From positions 1,116,001 through 1,180,000 of the forward strand of contig NZ_OY726397.1 of the NCBI RefSeq assembly GCF_963378095.1: a stretch of DNA of 64,000 nt. Reading direction: 5' to 3'. Under the pieces are notes generated by a model. The model saw nothing but the letters and a program-made list of their open reading frames with translations. It had not been told where the DNA came from and ran no database searches. The translations under genes were made by a program, and so were the position numbers. This DNA comes from Mycolicibacterium sp. MU0053. Its GTDB lineage: Bacteria > Actinomycetota > Actinomycetes > Mycobacteriales > Mycobacteriaceae. This document shows positions 36,217 through 45,601 of this stretch, piece after piece. Position 1 is the stretch's first letter; every line of letters starts with the position of its first letter.

Positions 36217-36612
36217 ATGGCGGTTCAGATCGTTGTCGCCGGCGCCCTGATCGCCGACGGTGCCCTGCTGGTGGCCCAACGTGACCGGCCGTCGGCCCTG
36301 GCCGGTCTCTGGGAACTGCCCGGCGGCAAGGTCGCGCCCGGCGAGAGTGATGCCGAGGCGCTGATCCGGGAACTGCGCGAGGAACTCGGCGTGCGGGTGG
36401 CCGTCGGCGCCCGGCTGGGTGCCGAGGTGCCGCTGGGCGAGACGATGGCGTTGCGCGCCTACCGCGTCACCTTGACCTCGGGCGACGTCCAGCCGCACGA
36501 CCACCGGGCGCTGCGCTGGGTGTCGTCCTCGGAGTTGCACTCACTGGCCTGGGTCCCGGCCGACACCGCGTGGTTGCCGGACCTGACGGTGGCGCTGGGT
36601 CAGTGCTGCTGA
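36217..36612 (+). CDS. mutT2: Nudix hydrolase MutT2
   Basis: This is a 131-residue Nudix protein. The Nudix box begins at Gly37 (GGKVAPGE) and continues to ELREELGV at residues 52-59, so all metal-binding Glu residues are kept. The M. tuberculosis counterpart Rv1160 hydrolyses 8-oxo-dGTP and 5-methyl-dCTP, cleaning the nucleotide pool. Position and length agree. It starts 27 bases from phhB on the opposite strand. Confidence 0.9.
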   Translation: MAVQIVVAGALIADGALLVAQRDRPSALAGLWELPGGKVAPGESDAEALIRELREELGVRVAVGARLGAEVPLGETMALRAYRVTLTSGDVQPHDHRALRWVSSSELHSLAWVPADTAWLPDLTVALGQCC

Positions 36613-36634
36613 ACGCGGTGTGTGCGGTCACTGA

Positions 36635-36658
36635 TTTGGCGCAAAGATTTTCGCCAAA
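36635..36658. promoter_or_regulatory. Inverted repeat upstream of narK
   Basis: TTTGGCG (36635-36641) and CGCCAAA (36652-36658) form a perfect 7-base inverted repeat separated by 10 AT-rich bases. It is 39 bases before the narK start, in an 85-base gap after mutT2. It is a candidate operator for a nitrate, redox or oxygen regulator; I do not recognise the consensus. Confidence 0.45.
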
Positions 36659-36697
36659 CCTCACCCGGGGTCCGGCGGAGGGTGCTTACCTGAACAG

Positions 36698-37912
36698 GTG
36701 ACCGCGGCAGCCCCGTCGTCCACTTACGCCGGGCAAGGCGTGAACCTCGCGCTGGCGACTTGGATTTCGACGATCAACTTCTGGGCCTGGAATCTCATCG
36801 GCCCGATGTCCACCACCTATGCCGCGGATTTGTCGCTCAGCGCCACCGAGACCTCAATGCTGGTCGCCACGCCGATCCTGGTGGGCTCGCTGGGTCGGCT
36901 CGCCAGCGGTCCGCTGACCGATCGGTTCGGCGGCCGGTTCATGTTGATCGCGGTGACCCTCGCCTCGATCCTGCCGGTGCTCGCGGTCGGCTTCGCGGGC
37001 AGTATCGGTTCCTATCCGCTGTTGCTGCTGTTCGGCTTCTTCCTCGGCATCGCGGGCACGATCTTCGCCGTCGGTATCCCCTTTGCGAACAATTGGTTCG
37101 ACGCGTCGCGGCGCGGCTTCGCCACCGGAGTGTTCGGCGCCGGCATGGTGGGTACCGCGTTGTCGGCGTTCTTCACGCCGCGACTCGTCGGCTGGTTCGG
37201 GCTGATGGCAACGCATGTCATCATCGCGGCGGCGTTGGCGCTCACCGGGCTGCTGGGCTACCTCATGCTGCGCAACTCGTCGAACTTCCAACCCAACACC
37301 GACCCGGTAGTGCCGAAGTTGTTGGCCGCCAGCAAACTTCGGGTCACCTGGGAGATGTCGTTCCTTTACGCGGTGGTCTTCGGCGGTTTCGTCGCCTTCA
37401 GCAACTACCTGCCGACCTACATCCGGGCCATCTACGGGTTCGGCGCGGTGGATGCCGGCGCCCGCACGGCGGCGTTCGCATTGGCAGCGGTACTCGCCCG
37501 GCCGATCGGTGGCGCGCTGGCCGACCGCATTCCACCGAAGGTGGTGGTGCTCGGGTCCCTGGCCGGCACCGCGGTGATGGCGTTCATCGAGGTCTTCCAG
37601 CCGCCGGCGGACTTCTGGTCGGCCGTCAGTTTCACGCTGCTGGCGGTCTTCCTCGGTATCGGCACCGGCGGCGTGTTCGCCTGGGTGGCGGGCCGGGCGC
37701 CGGCGAAGTCGGTCGGCTCGGTCACCGGAATCGTGGCTGCGGCAGGAGGTTTGGGTGGCTATTTCCCACCGCTGGTGATGGGCGCCACCTACAACGCCGA
37801 CGCGAATCATTACACCGTGGGCCTGCTGCTGCTGGTCGTCACCGCCTTGGCCGCGCTGACGTACACGGCGGTTTTCCTGCACAATCGTGAACCGCAGCGG
37901 GAGGCATCATGA
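36698..37912 (+). CDS. narK: NarK-type nitrate/nitrite transporter
   Basis: This is a 404-residue MFS protein of the nitrate/nitrite porter family. It has about 12 helices, with nitrate-signature-like Gly-rich stretches FATGVFGAGMVGTALS (helix 5) and GIVAAAGGLGGYFPP (helix 11). Arg residues lie at positions expected for substrate binding. It uses a GTG start. Its stop overlaps the narG start (ATGA), so transport and reduction are translationally coupled. In M. tuberculosis, narG has no narK directly upstream, so this arrangement differs. Confidence 0.92.
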   Translation: MTAAAPSSTYAGQGVNLALATWISTINFWAWNLIGPMSTTYAADLSLSATETSMLVATPILVGSLGRLASGPLTDRFGGRFMLIAVTLASILPVLAVGFAGSIGSYPLLLLFGFFLGIAGTIFAVGIPFANNWFDASRRGFATGVFGAGMVGTALSAFFTPRLVGWFGLMATHVIIAAALALTGLLGYLMLRNSSNFQPNTDPVVPKLLAASKLRVTWEMSFLYAVVFGGFVAFSNYLPTYIRAIYGFGAVDAGARTAAFALAAVLARPIGGALADRIPPKVVVLGSLAGTAVMAFIEVFQPPADFWSAVSFTLLAVFLGIGTGGVFAWVAGRAPAKSVGSVTGIVAAAGGLGGYFPPLVMGATYNADANHYTVGLLLLVVTALAALTYTAVFLHNREPQREAS

Positions 37913-40900
37913 CCACGCATATCGGGGGTCGGCTCGAAGAACTGCTGGCGCGCAGCGGCCGCTTCTTCACCCCGGGCCAATTCTCCGAGGATCTGCGCAC
38001 CGTCACCCGCCAGGGCGGTCGCGAGGGCGACATCTTCTACCGCGACCGGTGGAGCCATGACAAGGTGGTGCGCTCCACCCACGGCGTCAACTGCACCGGA
38101 TCCTGTTCGTGGAAGGTGTATGTCAAAGACGGCATCATCACCTGGGAGACCCAGGAGACCGACTATCCCTCGGTGGGTCCCGACCGCCCCGAGTACGAAC
38201 CGCGGGGCTGCCCGCGGGGTGCGGCGTTTTCCTGGTACACCTACTCGCCGACGCGGGTGCGCTACCCGTACGCCCGCGGCGTGCTGGTCGAGATGTACCG
38301 CGAGGCCAAGTCGCGCCTCGGCGATCCGGTGTTGGCGTGGGCCGACATTCAGGCCGATCCGGAGCGTCGCCGCCGATATCAGCAGGCCCGTGGCAAGGGT
38401 GGTCTGCTGCGGGTCGGCTGGGCCGAGGCCACCGAGATGATCGCGGCGGCCCATGTGCACACCATCAAGACCTACGGCCCCGACCGGGTGGCCGGGTTCT
38501 CGCCGATCCCGGCGATGTCGATGGTCTCGCACGCGGCGGGGTCCCGCTTCGTCGAACTCATCGGCGGGGTCATGACCTCGTTTTACGACTGGTACGCCGA
38601 CCTTCCGGTGGCCTCCCCGCAGGTGTTCGGCGATCAGACCGACGTCCCGGAATCCGGCGACTGGTGGGACGCCGCATATCTGATGATGTGGGGGTCCAAC
38701 GTCCCGGTGACCCGGACCCCGGACGCGCACTGGATGGCCGAGGTGCGCTACCGGGGCACCAAGGTGGTGGCGGTCAGTCCCGACTACGCCGACAACACGA
38801 AGTTCGCCGACGAATGGATGCCGTGTGCGGCCGGGACCGACGGCGCCCTCGCGATGGCCATGGGCCACGTCTTGTTGACGGAGTTCTTTGTCCGCCAACG
38901 CGTTCCATTCTTCGTCGACTATGTGCGCCAGTTCACGGACCTGCCGTTCCTGGTCAAGCTGGAAGAGCGCGACGGCACCCTGGTGCCCGGCAAGAATCTG
39001 ACCGCCGCCGATCTGGGCGGCGATGTCGCGAGCCAGGAGAACGCCGCCTTCAAGCCCGCCCTGCTCGACGGGGCCACCGACTCGGTGGTGGTGCCGCGAG
39101 GGTCACTGGGTTTCCGGTACGGCGACGAGGGCGTGGGGCAGTGGAACCTCGACTTGGGCGACGTGGTGCCCGCGCTGACGGTGGCGCGCGACGGGGGCGA
39201 GAGCGCCGCTGTCGCGTTGCCGCGGTTCGACACCCTCGATGGTCACGGCGAGACGCTGGTGCGCGGCGTCCCGGTGCGGCGGGTCGGGGAGTACCGGGTG
39301 TGCACGGTCTTCGATTTGATGCTGGCGCAGTACGGTGTGCACCGGCCGGGGCTGCCGGGCGACTGGCCGACCGGCTACGACGACGCCGAGCACCCGTACA
39401 CCCCCGCCTGGCAGGAACCGATCACCGGGGTATCGGCCGGCCAGGCCATCCGCATTGTCCGCGAGTTCGCTCGCAGCGCCGAGGAATCCGGCGGCCGGTC
39501 GATGATCATCATGGGCGCCGGCATCTGCCAATGGTTCCACGGTGACGCCACCTACCGGGCCGTGCTCGCGCTGCTGCTGCTGACCGGTTCGATGGGTCGC
39601 AACGGCGGCGGCTGGGCGCACTATGTGGGGCAGGAGAAGTGCCGCCCGGTCACCGGCTGGGCGACCATGGCCATGGCGACCGACTGGTCGCGGCCGCCGC
39701 GCCAGATGGCCGGCACGTCCTATTGGTATGCCCACACCGGACAGTGGCGCTACGACGGCTACCGCGCGGACGCGCTGGCCAGCCCGCTGGGCCGGGGCCG
39801 GTTCCGCGGGCGGCACACCATGGACGTGTTGGCCTCCGCGACGGCAATGGGGTGGAGTCCGTTCTTCCCGCAGTTCGACCGCTCCAGCCTGGACGTCGCC
39901 GACGAGGCGAGCGCGGCGGGCCGCGACGTCGCCGAATACGTGGCCGAGCAACTCGGTTCGGGGGCATTGCAGCTGGCCGTCACCGATCCGGACAACCCGA
40001 AGAACTGGCCGCGGGTGCTCAACGTCTGGCGGGCCAACCTGTTGGGGTCCTCGAGCAAGGGCAACGAGTACTTCCTGCGTCATCTGTTGGGGACCACCTC
40101 GAACCTGCAGGCGTCCCCGACCCCGGAGGCGTTGCGGCCCAAAGATGTGGCGTGGCCCGAGGACATTCCCGAGGGCAAGCTGGACATGTTGATGTCAATC
40201 GACTTCCGGATGACCTCGACCACGTTGCTCTCCGACGTGGTGTTGCCGGCGGCCACCTGGTACGAGAAAGCGGACTTGTCGAGCACCGACATGCATCCGT
40301 ATGTGCATGCGTTCAGTCCCGCGATCGACCCGCCGTGGGAGACCCGGTCCGACTTCGACGCCTTCGGTGCCGTCGCCCGCGCGTTCAGCAAGCTGGCCGC
40401 GCGTCACCTCGGCACCCGCACCGATGTGGTGCTCGGTACGCTGCAACACGATACGCCGGGCGCAATGGCCTATCCCGGTGGTGCCGAACAGGATTGGCGC
40501 ACCACGGGCCAGACCCCGGTACCGGGTAAGACCATGGGACCGATCGCCGTGGTGGAGCGCGACTACGCCGCCATCGCCGACAAATGGTCGACGCTGGGAC
40601 CGTTGACCGAGCGGCTGGGTTTGACCACCAAGGGCGTCACCACCCGCCCGGACGTCGAGGTGCAGCAGTTGGCTGCCAAGTTCGGCGTCCTCGATTCCGG
40701 TGCTGGGCAGGGCCGGCCCGCGATCACCACGGCCGAACGCATGGCCGACGTCATCCTGGCGCTCTCGGGTACCTCCAACGGCCGGCTGGCGGTGCAGGGA
40801 TTCCGTGAACTCGAGCACCGCACCGGCCGCGACCTGGTGCACCTCGCCGAGGGCAGCGAGGAGCGGCGCATCACCTATGCCGACACCCAGGTCCAGCCCG

Positions 40901-41592
40901 TGCCGGTGATCACCAGCGCGGAATGGTCGGGCAGCGAGACCGGCGGTCGCCGCTACGCACCGTTCACGGTGAACATCGAGCACCTCAAGCCCTTTCACAC
41001 GTTGACCGGCCGGATGCACTTCTACCTCGATCACGATTGGATCGAAGAACTCGGCGAACAACTGCCCATCTACCGGCCGCCGCTGGACATGGCCCGCCTG
41101 TTCGGCGAGCCCGCGGTCGGCGCCCGGGACGGCCTCGGCCTCACCGTCAGATATCTGACACCGCACTCGAAGTGGTCCATCCACTCCGAGTACCAGGACA
41201 ACCTGTTCATGCTGTCGCTGTCGCGCGGCGGGCCGACGATGTGGATGAGCCCACGCGACGCCGAGAAGATCGAGGTCCAGGACAACGACTGGGTGGAGGC
41301 GGTCAACCGCAACGGCGTCGTGGTGTGCCGCGCGATTGTGAGCCACCGGATGCCCGACGGCGTGGTGTTCGTCTATCACGCGCAGGAGCGCACCATCGAC
41401 GTACCGCTCACCGAGACCACCGGCACCCGTGGCGGCATTCACAATTCGCTGACCCGGCTGCTGATCAAGCCCAGCCACCTGGCGGGTGGGTATGCGCAGA
41501 CGGCGTTCGCGTTCAACTATCTGGGACCCACCGGCAATCAACGCGATGAGGTGACGGTGGTCCGCCGTCGCTCGCAGGACGTCCACTACTGA
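37909..41592 (+). CDS. narG: Respiratory nitrate reductase alpha subunit
   Basis: This is a 1227-residue molybdopterin enzyme that reduces nitrate to nitrite at the cytoplasmic face of the membrane. The FS0 iron-sulfur site is His58, Cys62, Cys66 and Cys101 (HGVNCTGSC, then RGCPRG), and the molybdenum-ligating Asp is Asp227 in YDWYADLP. Length and motifs match Rv1161/NarG throughout. There is no twin-arginine signal in the first 50 residues, as expected for a cytoplasmic subunit. It is coupled to narK (ATGA) and followed after 13 bases by narH. Confidence 0.97.
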   Translation: MTTHIGGRLEELLARSGRFFTPGQFSEDLRTVTRQGGREGDIFYRDRWSHDKVVRSTHGVNCTGSCSWKVYVKDGIITWETQETDYPSVGPDRPEYEPRGCPRGAAFSWYTYSPTRVRYPYARGVLVEMYREAKSRLGDPVLAWADIQADPERRRRYQQARGKGGLLRVGWAEATEMIAAAHVHTIKTYGPDRVAGFSPIPAMSMVSHAAGSRFVELIGGVMTSFYDWYADLPVASPQVFGDQTDVPESGDWWDAAYLMMWGSNVPVTRTPDAHWMAEVRYRGTKVVAVSPDYADNTKFADEWMPCAAGTDGALAMAMGHVLLTEFFVRQRVPFFVDYVRQFTDLPFLVKLEERDGTLVPGKNLTAADLGGDVASQENAAFKPALLDGATDSVVVPRGSLGFRYGDEGVGQWNLDLGDVVPALTVARDGGESAAVALPRFDTLDGHGETLVRGVPVRRVGEYRVCTVFDLMLAQYGVHRPGLPGDWPTGYDDAEHPYTPAWQEPITGVSAGQAIRIVREFARSAEESGGRSMIIMGAGICQWFHGDATYRAVLALLLLTGSMGRNGGGWAHYVGQEKCRPVTGWATMAMATDWSRPPRQMAGTSYWYAHTGQWRYDGYRADALASPLGRGRFRGRHTMDVLASATAMGWSPFFPQFDRSSLDVADEASAAGRDVAEYVAEQLGSGALQLAVTDPDNPKNWPRVLNVWRANLLGSSSKGNEYFLRHLLGTTSNLQASPTPEALRPKDVAWPEDIPEGKLDMLMSIDFRMTSTTLLSDVVLPAATWYEKADLSSTDMHPYVHAFSPAIDPPWETRSDFDAFGAVARAFSKLAARHLGTRTDVVLGTLQHDTPGAMAYPGGAEQDWRTTGQTPVPGKTMGPIAVVERDYAAIADKWSTLGPLTERLGLTTKGVTTRPDVEVQQLAAKFGVLDSGAGQGRPAITTAERMADVILALSGTSNGRLAVQGFRELEHRTGRDLVHLAEGSEERRITYADTQVQPVPVITSAEWSGSETGGRRYAPFTVNIEHLKPFHTLTGRMHFYLDHDWIEELGEQLPIYRPPLDMARLFGEPAVGARDGLGLTVRYLTPHSKWSIHSEYQDNLFMLSLSRGGPTMWMSPRDAEKIEVQDNDWVEAVNRNGVVVCRAIVSHRMPDGVVFVYHAQERTIDVPLTETTGTRGGIHNSLTRLLIKPSHLAGGYAQTAFAFNYLGPTGNQRDEVTVVRRRSQDVHY

Positions 41593-41605
41593 TGCGGGGG
41601 ATCCG

Positions 41606-43255
41606 ATGAAAGTCATGGCGCAGATGGCGATGGTGATGAACCTCGACAAGTGCATCGGCTGCCACACCTGCTCGGTGACGTGCAAGCAGGCCTGGACCAA
41701 CCGCGCCGGCACCGAGTACGTCTGGTTCAACAACGTCGAAACCCGCCCCGGCATCGGGTATCCGCGCACCTACGAGGATCAGGAGCGGTGGCGCGGCGGC
41801 TGGATCCGGGATCGGAAGGGCCGGCTGCGGTTACGCGACGGCGGACGGCTGGCCAAGCTGCTGCGGATCTTCTCCAACCCGAAGTTGCCGTCGATCGACG
41901 ACTACTACGAGCCGTGGACGTACGACTACGAGAACCTGACCTCGGCACCGCTGGGTGAGCACATGCCGGTCGCGCCGCCGCGCAGCCTGATCAGCGGCAA
42001 ACCGATGAAGGTGTCCTGGTCGGCGAACTGGGACGACGACCTGGGCGGGTCGCCGGAGATCGTGCCGCACGACCCGGTGCTCAAGCAGGTCAGTGAGCGC
42101 ATCAAGCTGGAACTCGAAGAGACCTTCATGTTCTATCTACCCCGGATCTGCGAGCACTGCCTCAACCCGTCGTGTGTCGCGTCCTGCCCGTCCGGCGCGA
42201 TGTACAAGCGCAGCGAGGATGGCATTGTGCTGGTCGACCAGGACAAGTGCCGGGGATGGCGGATGTGTGTGTCCGGATGTCCTTACAAGAAGGTCTATTT
42301 CAACCACAAGACCGGCAAGGCCGAGAAGTGCACGCTGTGCTATCCGCGGATCGAGGTCGGGTTGCCGACGGTGTGCTCGGAGACCTGCGTGGGCCGGTTG
42401 CGTTACCTGGGACTGGTCCTCTACGACGTCGACCGGGTGCTCGAAGCCGCGTCGGTCCCCGACGACAAGGACCTCTACGAGGCGCAGCGGCAAATCCTGT
42501 TGGACCCCAGCGATCCCCAGGTGATCGCCGGCGCGCGCGCGGAGGGGATCTCCGACGAGTGGATCGAGGCCGCCCAGCGCTCGCCGATCTATGCCCTGAT
42601 CAACACCTACAAGGTGGCGCTACCGCTGCATCCGGAATACCGCACCATGCCGATGGTCTGGTACATCCCGCCGCTGTCGCCGGTGGTCGACGCCGTCAGC
42701 CGCGACGGCCACGACGGCGAGGACCTGGGCAACCTGTTCGGGGCGTTGGAATCGCTGCGCATCCCCATCGAGTACCTGGCCGGGTTGTTCACCGCCGGGG
42801 ACACCGCCCCGGTCGAGGCGGTGCTGCGCAAGCTGGCCGCCATGCGGTCCTACATGCGCGACATCAACCTGGGGCGGGACACCCAGCCGCACATTCCGGA
42901 GTCGGTCGGTCTGACCGAGGAACAGATGTACAACATGTACCGCCTGCTCGCGATCGCGAAATACGACGAGCGGTATGTGATTCCCAGCGCCTATGCCCCC
43001 TCGGTGCAGAATTTCGAGGAGCCCGGCTGTTCGCTGGACTTCGACGGCGGGCCCGGCATGTACGAGTCCGGCCCGTTCGGAGAGGCCAGCGGCGGGCCGG
43101 TGGCGGTCGCGGTCGAGACGTTCCATGCCCTCCAGCATCGGCAGACCTCCGAGGGCATGGCGGCCAACGCCGAGCGGCCGTCCCGGATGAACCTGCTCAA
43201 CTGGGACGGCCGCGGGGTGCCGGCGGGAATGTTCCCGGACGGGGGCGACACATGA
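41606..43255 (+). CDS. narH: Nitrate reductase beta subunit
   Basis: This is a 549-residue iron-sulfur subunit that carries electrons from NarI to NarG. Four Cys clusters are visible: CIGCHTCSVTC, CEHCLNPSCVASCP, CRGWRMCVSGCP and CTLCYPRIEVG with later Cys residues. The Trp in CRGWRMC replaces a Cys, which is the known feature that makes one cluster [3Fe-4S]. Its stop overlaps the narJ start (ATGA). Confidence 0.97.
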   Translation: MKVMAQMAMVMNLDKCIGCHTCSVTCKQAWTNRAGTEYVWFNNVETRPGIGYPRTYEDQERWRGGWIRDRKGRLRLRDGGRLAKLLRIFSNPKLPSIDDYYEPWTYDYENLTSAPLGEHMPVAPPRSLISGKPMKVSWSANWDDDLGGSPEIVPHDPVLKQVSERIKLELEETFMFYLPRICEHCLNPSCVASCPSGAMYKRSEDGIVLVDQDKCRGWRMCVSGCPYKKVYFNHKTGKAEKCTLCYPRIEVGLPTVCSETCVGRLRYLGLVLYDVDRVLEAASVPDDKDLYEAQRQILLDPSDPQVIAGARAEGISDEWIEAAQRSPIYALINTYKVALPLHPEYRTMPMVWYIPPLSPVVDAVSRDGHDGEDLGNLFGALESLRIPIEYLAGLFTAGDTAPVEAVLRKLAAMRSYMRDINLGRDTQPHIPESVGLTEEQMYNMYRLLAIAKYDERYVIPSAYAPSVQNFEEPGCSLDFDGGPGMYESGPFGEASGGPVAVAVETFHALQHRQTSEGMAANAERPSRMNLLNWDGRGVPAGMFPDGGDT

Positions 43256-43917
43256 AACTGCTGAACCGCGGCGGCGACACCACCCGGCGGGATCGGGTGG
43301 TGTGGCAGACCGCCTCGCTGCTGCTGGCCTACCCCGACGAGGATTGGGCCCGGCAGTTGGATACCGTCGCCGACCTGCTGACCCACCTCCACGGCCCGGC
43401 CCGGGAGTTGCTCGCGCTCGCCCACACCGAGCTCAGCGCGCTGGCCCCGCGGCAGGCCGCCGAGGAGTACGTGGCCACCTTCGACCTGCGCCGGCGCTCC
43501 ACGATGTACCTGACCTACTGGACCGCCGGCGATACCCGCAACCGTGGCGTGGCGATGCTCGCGTTCGTCACCGCTTACCGGAACTCCGGGGCCCAGGCTC
43601 CGAAATCGGAGGCGCCCGATCATCTTCCGGTTGTGCTCGAGTTCGCGGCCAGGGTCGACCCGGTGGCCGGGCGTCGGCTGCTGGCCGAGCATCGGGTGCC
43701 CATCGAGGTGCTGCAGGAGTCTCTGGCCGAATCCGGCTCGGTGTATGCCCACGTGGTGGCCGCGGTGTGTACCACGCTGCCCCGGGCCACCGACCAGGAG
43801 GTGCAGCGGGCCCAGCGCCTCGCCCAGGCCGGCCCGCCCGCCGAGGCGGTCGGCCTGCAGCCGTTCACGTTGACCGTGCCGCCGCGGCGCACTACGGAAG
43901 GTGCCGGACATGGGTGA
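43252..43917 (+). CDS. narJ: Nitrate reductase assembly chaperone
   Basis: This is a 221-residue all-helical NarJ/DmsD-type chaperone needed to insert the molybdenum cofactor into NarG before membrane attachment. It shows SLLLAYPDEDW, EYVATFDLRRRSTMYLTYW and DHLPVVLEFA, all conserved in the family. The ATG at 43252 overlaps the narH stop by 4 bases, and the 3' end overlaps narI by 8 bases. It is not part of the final enzyme. Confidence 0.95.
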   Translation: MKLLNRGGDTTRRDRVVWQTASLLLAYPDEDWARQLDTVADLLTHLHGPARELLALAHTELSALAPRQAAEEYVATFDLRRRSTMYLTYWTAGDTRNRGVAMLAFVTAYRNSGAQAPKSEAPDHLPVVLEFAARVDPVAGRRLLAEHRVPIEVLQESLAESGSVYAHVVAAVCTTLPRATDQEVQRAQRLAQAGPPAEAVGLQPFTLTVPPRRTTEGAGHG

Positions 43918-44635
43918 GATCTTCTGGGACGCCATCCCCTATGTGACGCTGGCCGTCGTCGTCGTGGGCAGTTGGTGGCGCTACCGGTACGACAAGTTCG
44001 GCTGGACCACCCGGTCTTCACAGCTGTACGAATCGCGCCTGCTGCGCATCGGCAGCCCGATGTTCCACTTCGGCATCCTGGTGGTGATCGCCGGCCACTT
44101 CATCGGGTTGGTGATACCGCAGTCCTGGACCCAGGCGGTGGGCTTGAGCCAGCACGCCTACCACGTGCAGGCGGTGCTGCTCGGCACGATCGCCGGGGTG
44201 TCCACGCTGCTCGGCATCACGCTGCTGATCTACCGACGCCGCACCACCGGGCCGGTCTTCATGGCCACCACCGCCAATGACAAGTTGATGTACGTGGTGC
44301 TGGTCGCCGCGATCGTGGCCGGATTGTGCGCCACCGCCCTGGGTTCCGGGCTGGTGGGCGAGGAGCACAACTACCGCGAGACGGTGTCGCCGTGGTTCCG
44401 CTCCATCTGGGTGCTGCAGCCGCGCGGCGATCTGATGGTGCAGGCGCCGATGTATTTCCAGCTGCATGCGCTGATCGGGCTGGTGCTGTCCTGCCTGTGG
44501 CCGTTCACCCGGCTGGTGCACGCGTTCAGCGCCCCGATCGCCTACCTGTTCCGGCCCTACATCGTCTACCGCAGCCGCGACGTCGCCAAGGACAGCGAGC
44601 TGATCGGCTCCCAACCCCATCGCAGGGGCTGGTGA
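43910..44635 (+). CDS. narI: Nitrate reductase gamma subunit (cytochrome b)
   Basis: This is a 241-residue membrane cytochrome b with five helices that oxidises the quinol pool. Four His for two hemes are seen in FHFGILVVIAGHF, SQHAYHVQ, FQLHALIG and RLVHAFSAP. The ATG at 43910 is preferred to GTG 43901 because the protein then begins MGEIFWDAIPYVTLAV, as in Rv1164, and GGAAGG precedes it. It converges with the NorF-like gene, five bases away. Confidence 0.95.
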   Translation: MGEIFWDAIPYVTLAVVVVGSWWRYRYDKFGWTTRSSQLYESRLLRIGSPMFHFGILVVIAGHFIGLVIPQSWTQAVGLSQHAYHVQAVLLGTIAGVSTLLGITLLIYRRRTTGPVFMATTANDKLMYVVLVAAIVAGLCATALGSGLVGEEHNYRETVSPWFRSIWVLQPRGDLMVQAPMYFQLHALIGLVLSCLWPFTRLVHAFSAPIAYLFRPYIVYRSRDVAKDSELIGSQPHRRGW

Positions 44636-44640
44636 GCCGC

Positions 44641-44964
44641 TCAGAACAGGTAGATCACGAACACCGACAGATGCAGCAGCACCAGCCACGCATCGCAGCT
44701 GCGGCGCAGCCACTGCGGAGCGGTGCGCACCTCCATGAAGTAGCGCATCACCAGCCGCGACTTGATGAATGTCAGCAGCAGCACCAGAGCCGTGATGGGC
44801 ACACTGGGATCGACGGTGTTCTTGAAATGCGCGGGAGCCAGCCACCACGATCCGATTGTGATGAGGCACAGCGCAATCCAGGCCAAGTTGATGGTGCGCG
44901 CCGTCGTGGCGGGGGCTGCCGCCCCGGCCGCCGCGCCGGCCGATGTGCCGGATGTCGTGGTCAT
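44641..44964 (-). CDS. Small NorF/cytochrome oxidase subunit IV-like membrane protein
   Basis: This is a 107-residue protein with an Ala/Thr-rich N-terminus and three hydrophobic helices. The segment ALVLLLTFIKSRLVMRYFMEVRTAP is typical of prokaryotic cytochrome c oxidase subunit IV/NorF-like proteins, where the Lys/Arg-rich loop follows the second helix. It lies one base downstream of the NorE-like gene, and the pair resembles norEF or coxIII-IV pairs. No partner subunit I or II is encoded nearby. It is the last gene of a four-gene membrane operon facing narGHJI. Confidence 0.8.
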   Translation of the reverse strand: MTTTSGTSAGAAAGAAAPATTARTINLAWIALCLITIGSWWLAPAHFKNTVDPSVPITALVLLLTFIKSRLVMRYFMEVRTAPQWLRRSCDAWLVLLHLSVFVIYLF

Positions 44965-44965
44965 G

Positions 44966-45580
44966 TCACCTCATCACGTAGAGCAGGCCGAAGATGATCA
45001 CCCAGAGCAGGTCCACCATGTGCCAGTACAGTGCGCCGGTTTCGACCATCGAGGTGCGGCGCCGCCCGGGATTGCGCAACTCCCGGATGACCACGCCCAA
45101 CACGACAAGCCCGATCAACACGTGCAGCAGGTGGACACCGGTGATCACGTAGTAGAACGAATAAAACATCTCGGAGTTGGTGTGGCCGGCGCCGATCTTG
45201 CTGGCCCATTCGTAGCTCTTGAACACCATGAAGAGCACGCCGCAGATCCCCGCGCCGTACACCAGCCGGATCGCTTGGACGTGCCGTCCGGCCCTGGCCG
45301 CCATCACGGCTCGGGCAATGAACCATGAACTGGTCAACAAGATCACGGTGTTCAAGACGCCGATGTTGACGTCGAGATGTTGCTGCGCCCGGAGGAACTC
45401 CGCGGGATTCATGCTCCGGTAGATCATGAAGATGATGAAGTAGCCGGCGAAGATGACGAGATCGCCGAGCACCATCACCCACATGTCCAGCCCGCCCGCC
45501 AGGTGCGCAGGGCGCGTAGCGGTCGCGGCCGGCGCGTCGCGCACCTGCGTCGTCGGCGGCGGTGAGTCGGAGGGTGTCAC
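44966..45580 (-). CDS. NorE/cytochrome oxidase subunit III-like protein
   Basis: This is a 204-residue membrane protein of the heme-copper oxidase subunit III family with five helices: MWVMVLGDLVIFAGYFIIFMIYR, ITGVHLLHVLIGL with the conserved His, and ALYWHMVDLLWVIIFGLLY at the C-terminus. Its short length and lack of the first two CoxIII helices make it more NorE-like. NorE proteins accompany NO reductases, but the function is not defined. The neighbouring nitrate reductase gives support for a link to nitrogen oxides. Confidence 0.85.
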   Translation of the reverse strand: MTPSDSPPPTTQVRDAPAATATRPAHLAGGLDMWVMVLGDLVIFAGYFIIFMIYRSMNPAEFLRAQQHLDVNIGVLNTVILLTSSWFIARAVMAARAGRHVQAIRLVYGAGICGVLFMVFKSYEWASKIGAGHTNSEMFYSFYYVITGVHLLHVLIGLVVLGVVIRELRNPGRRRTSMVETGALYWHMVDLLWVIIFGLLYVMR

Positions 45581-45601
45581 TGAGGTTTCCTTCGATCGAG
45601 G

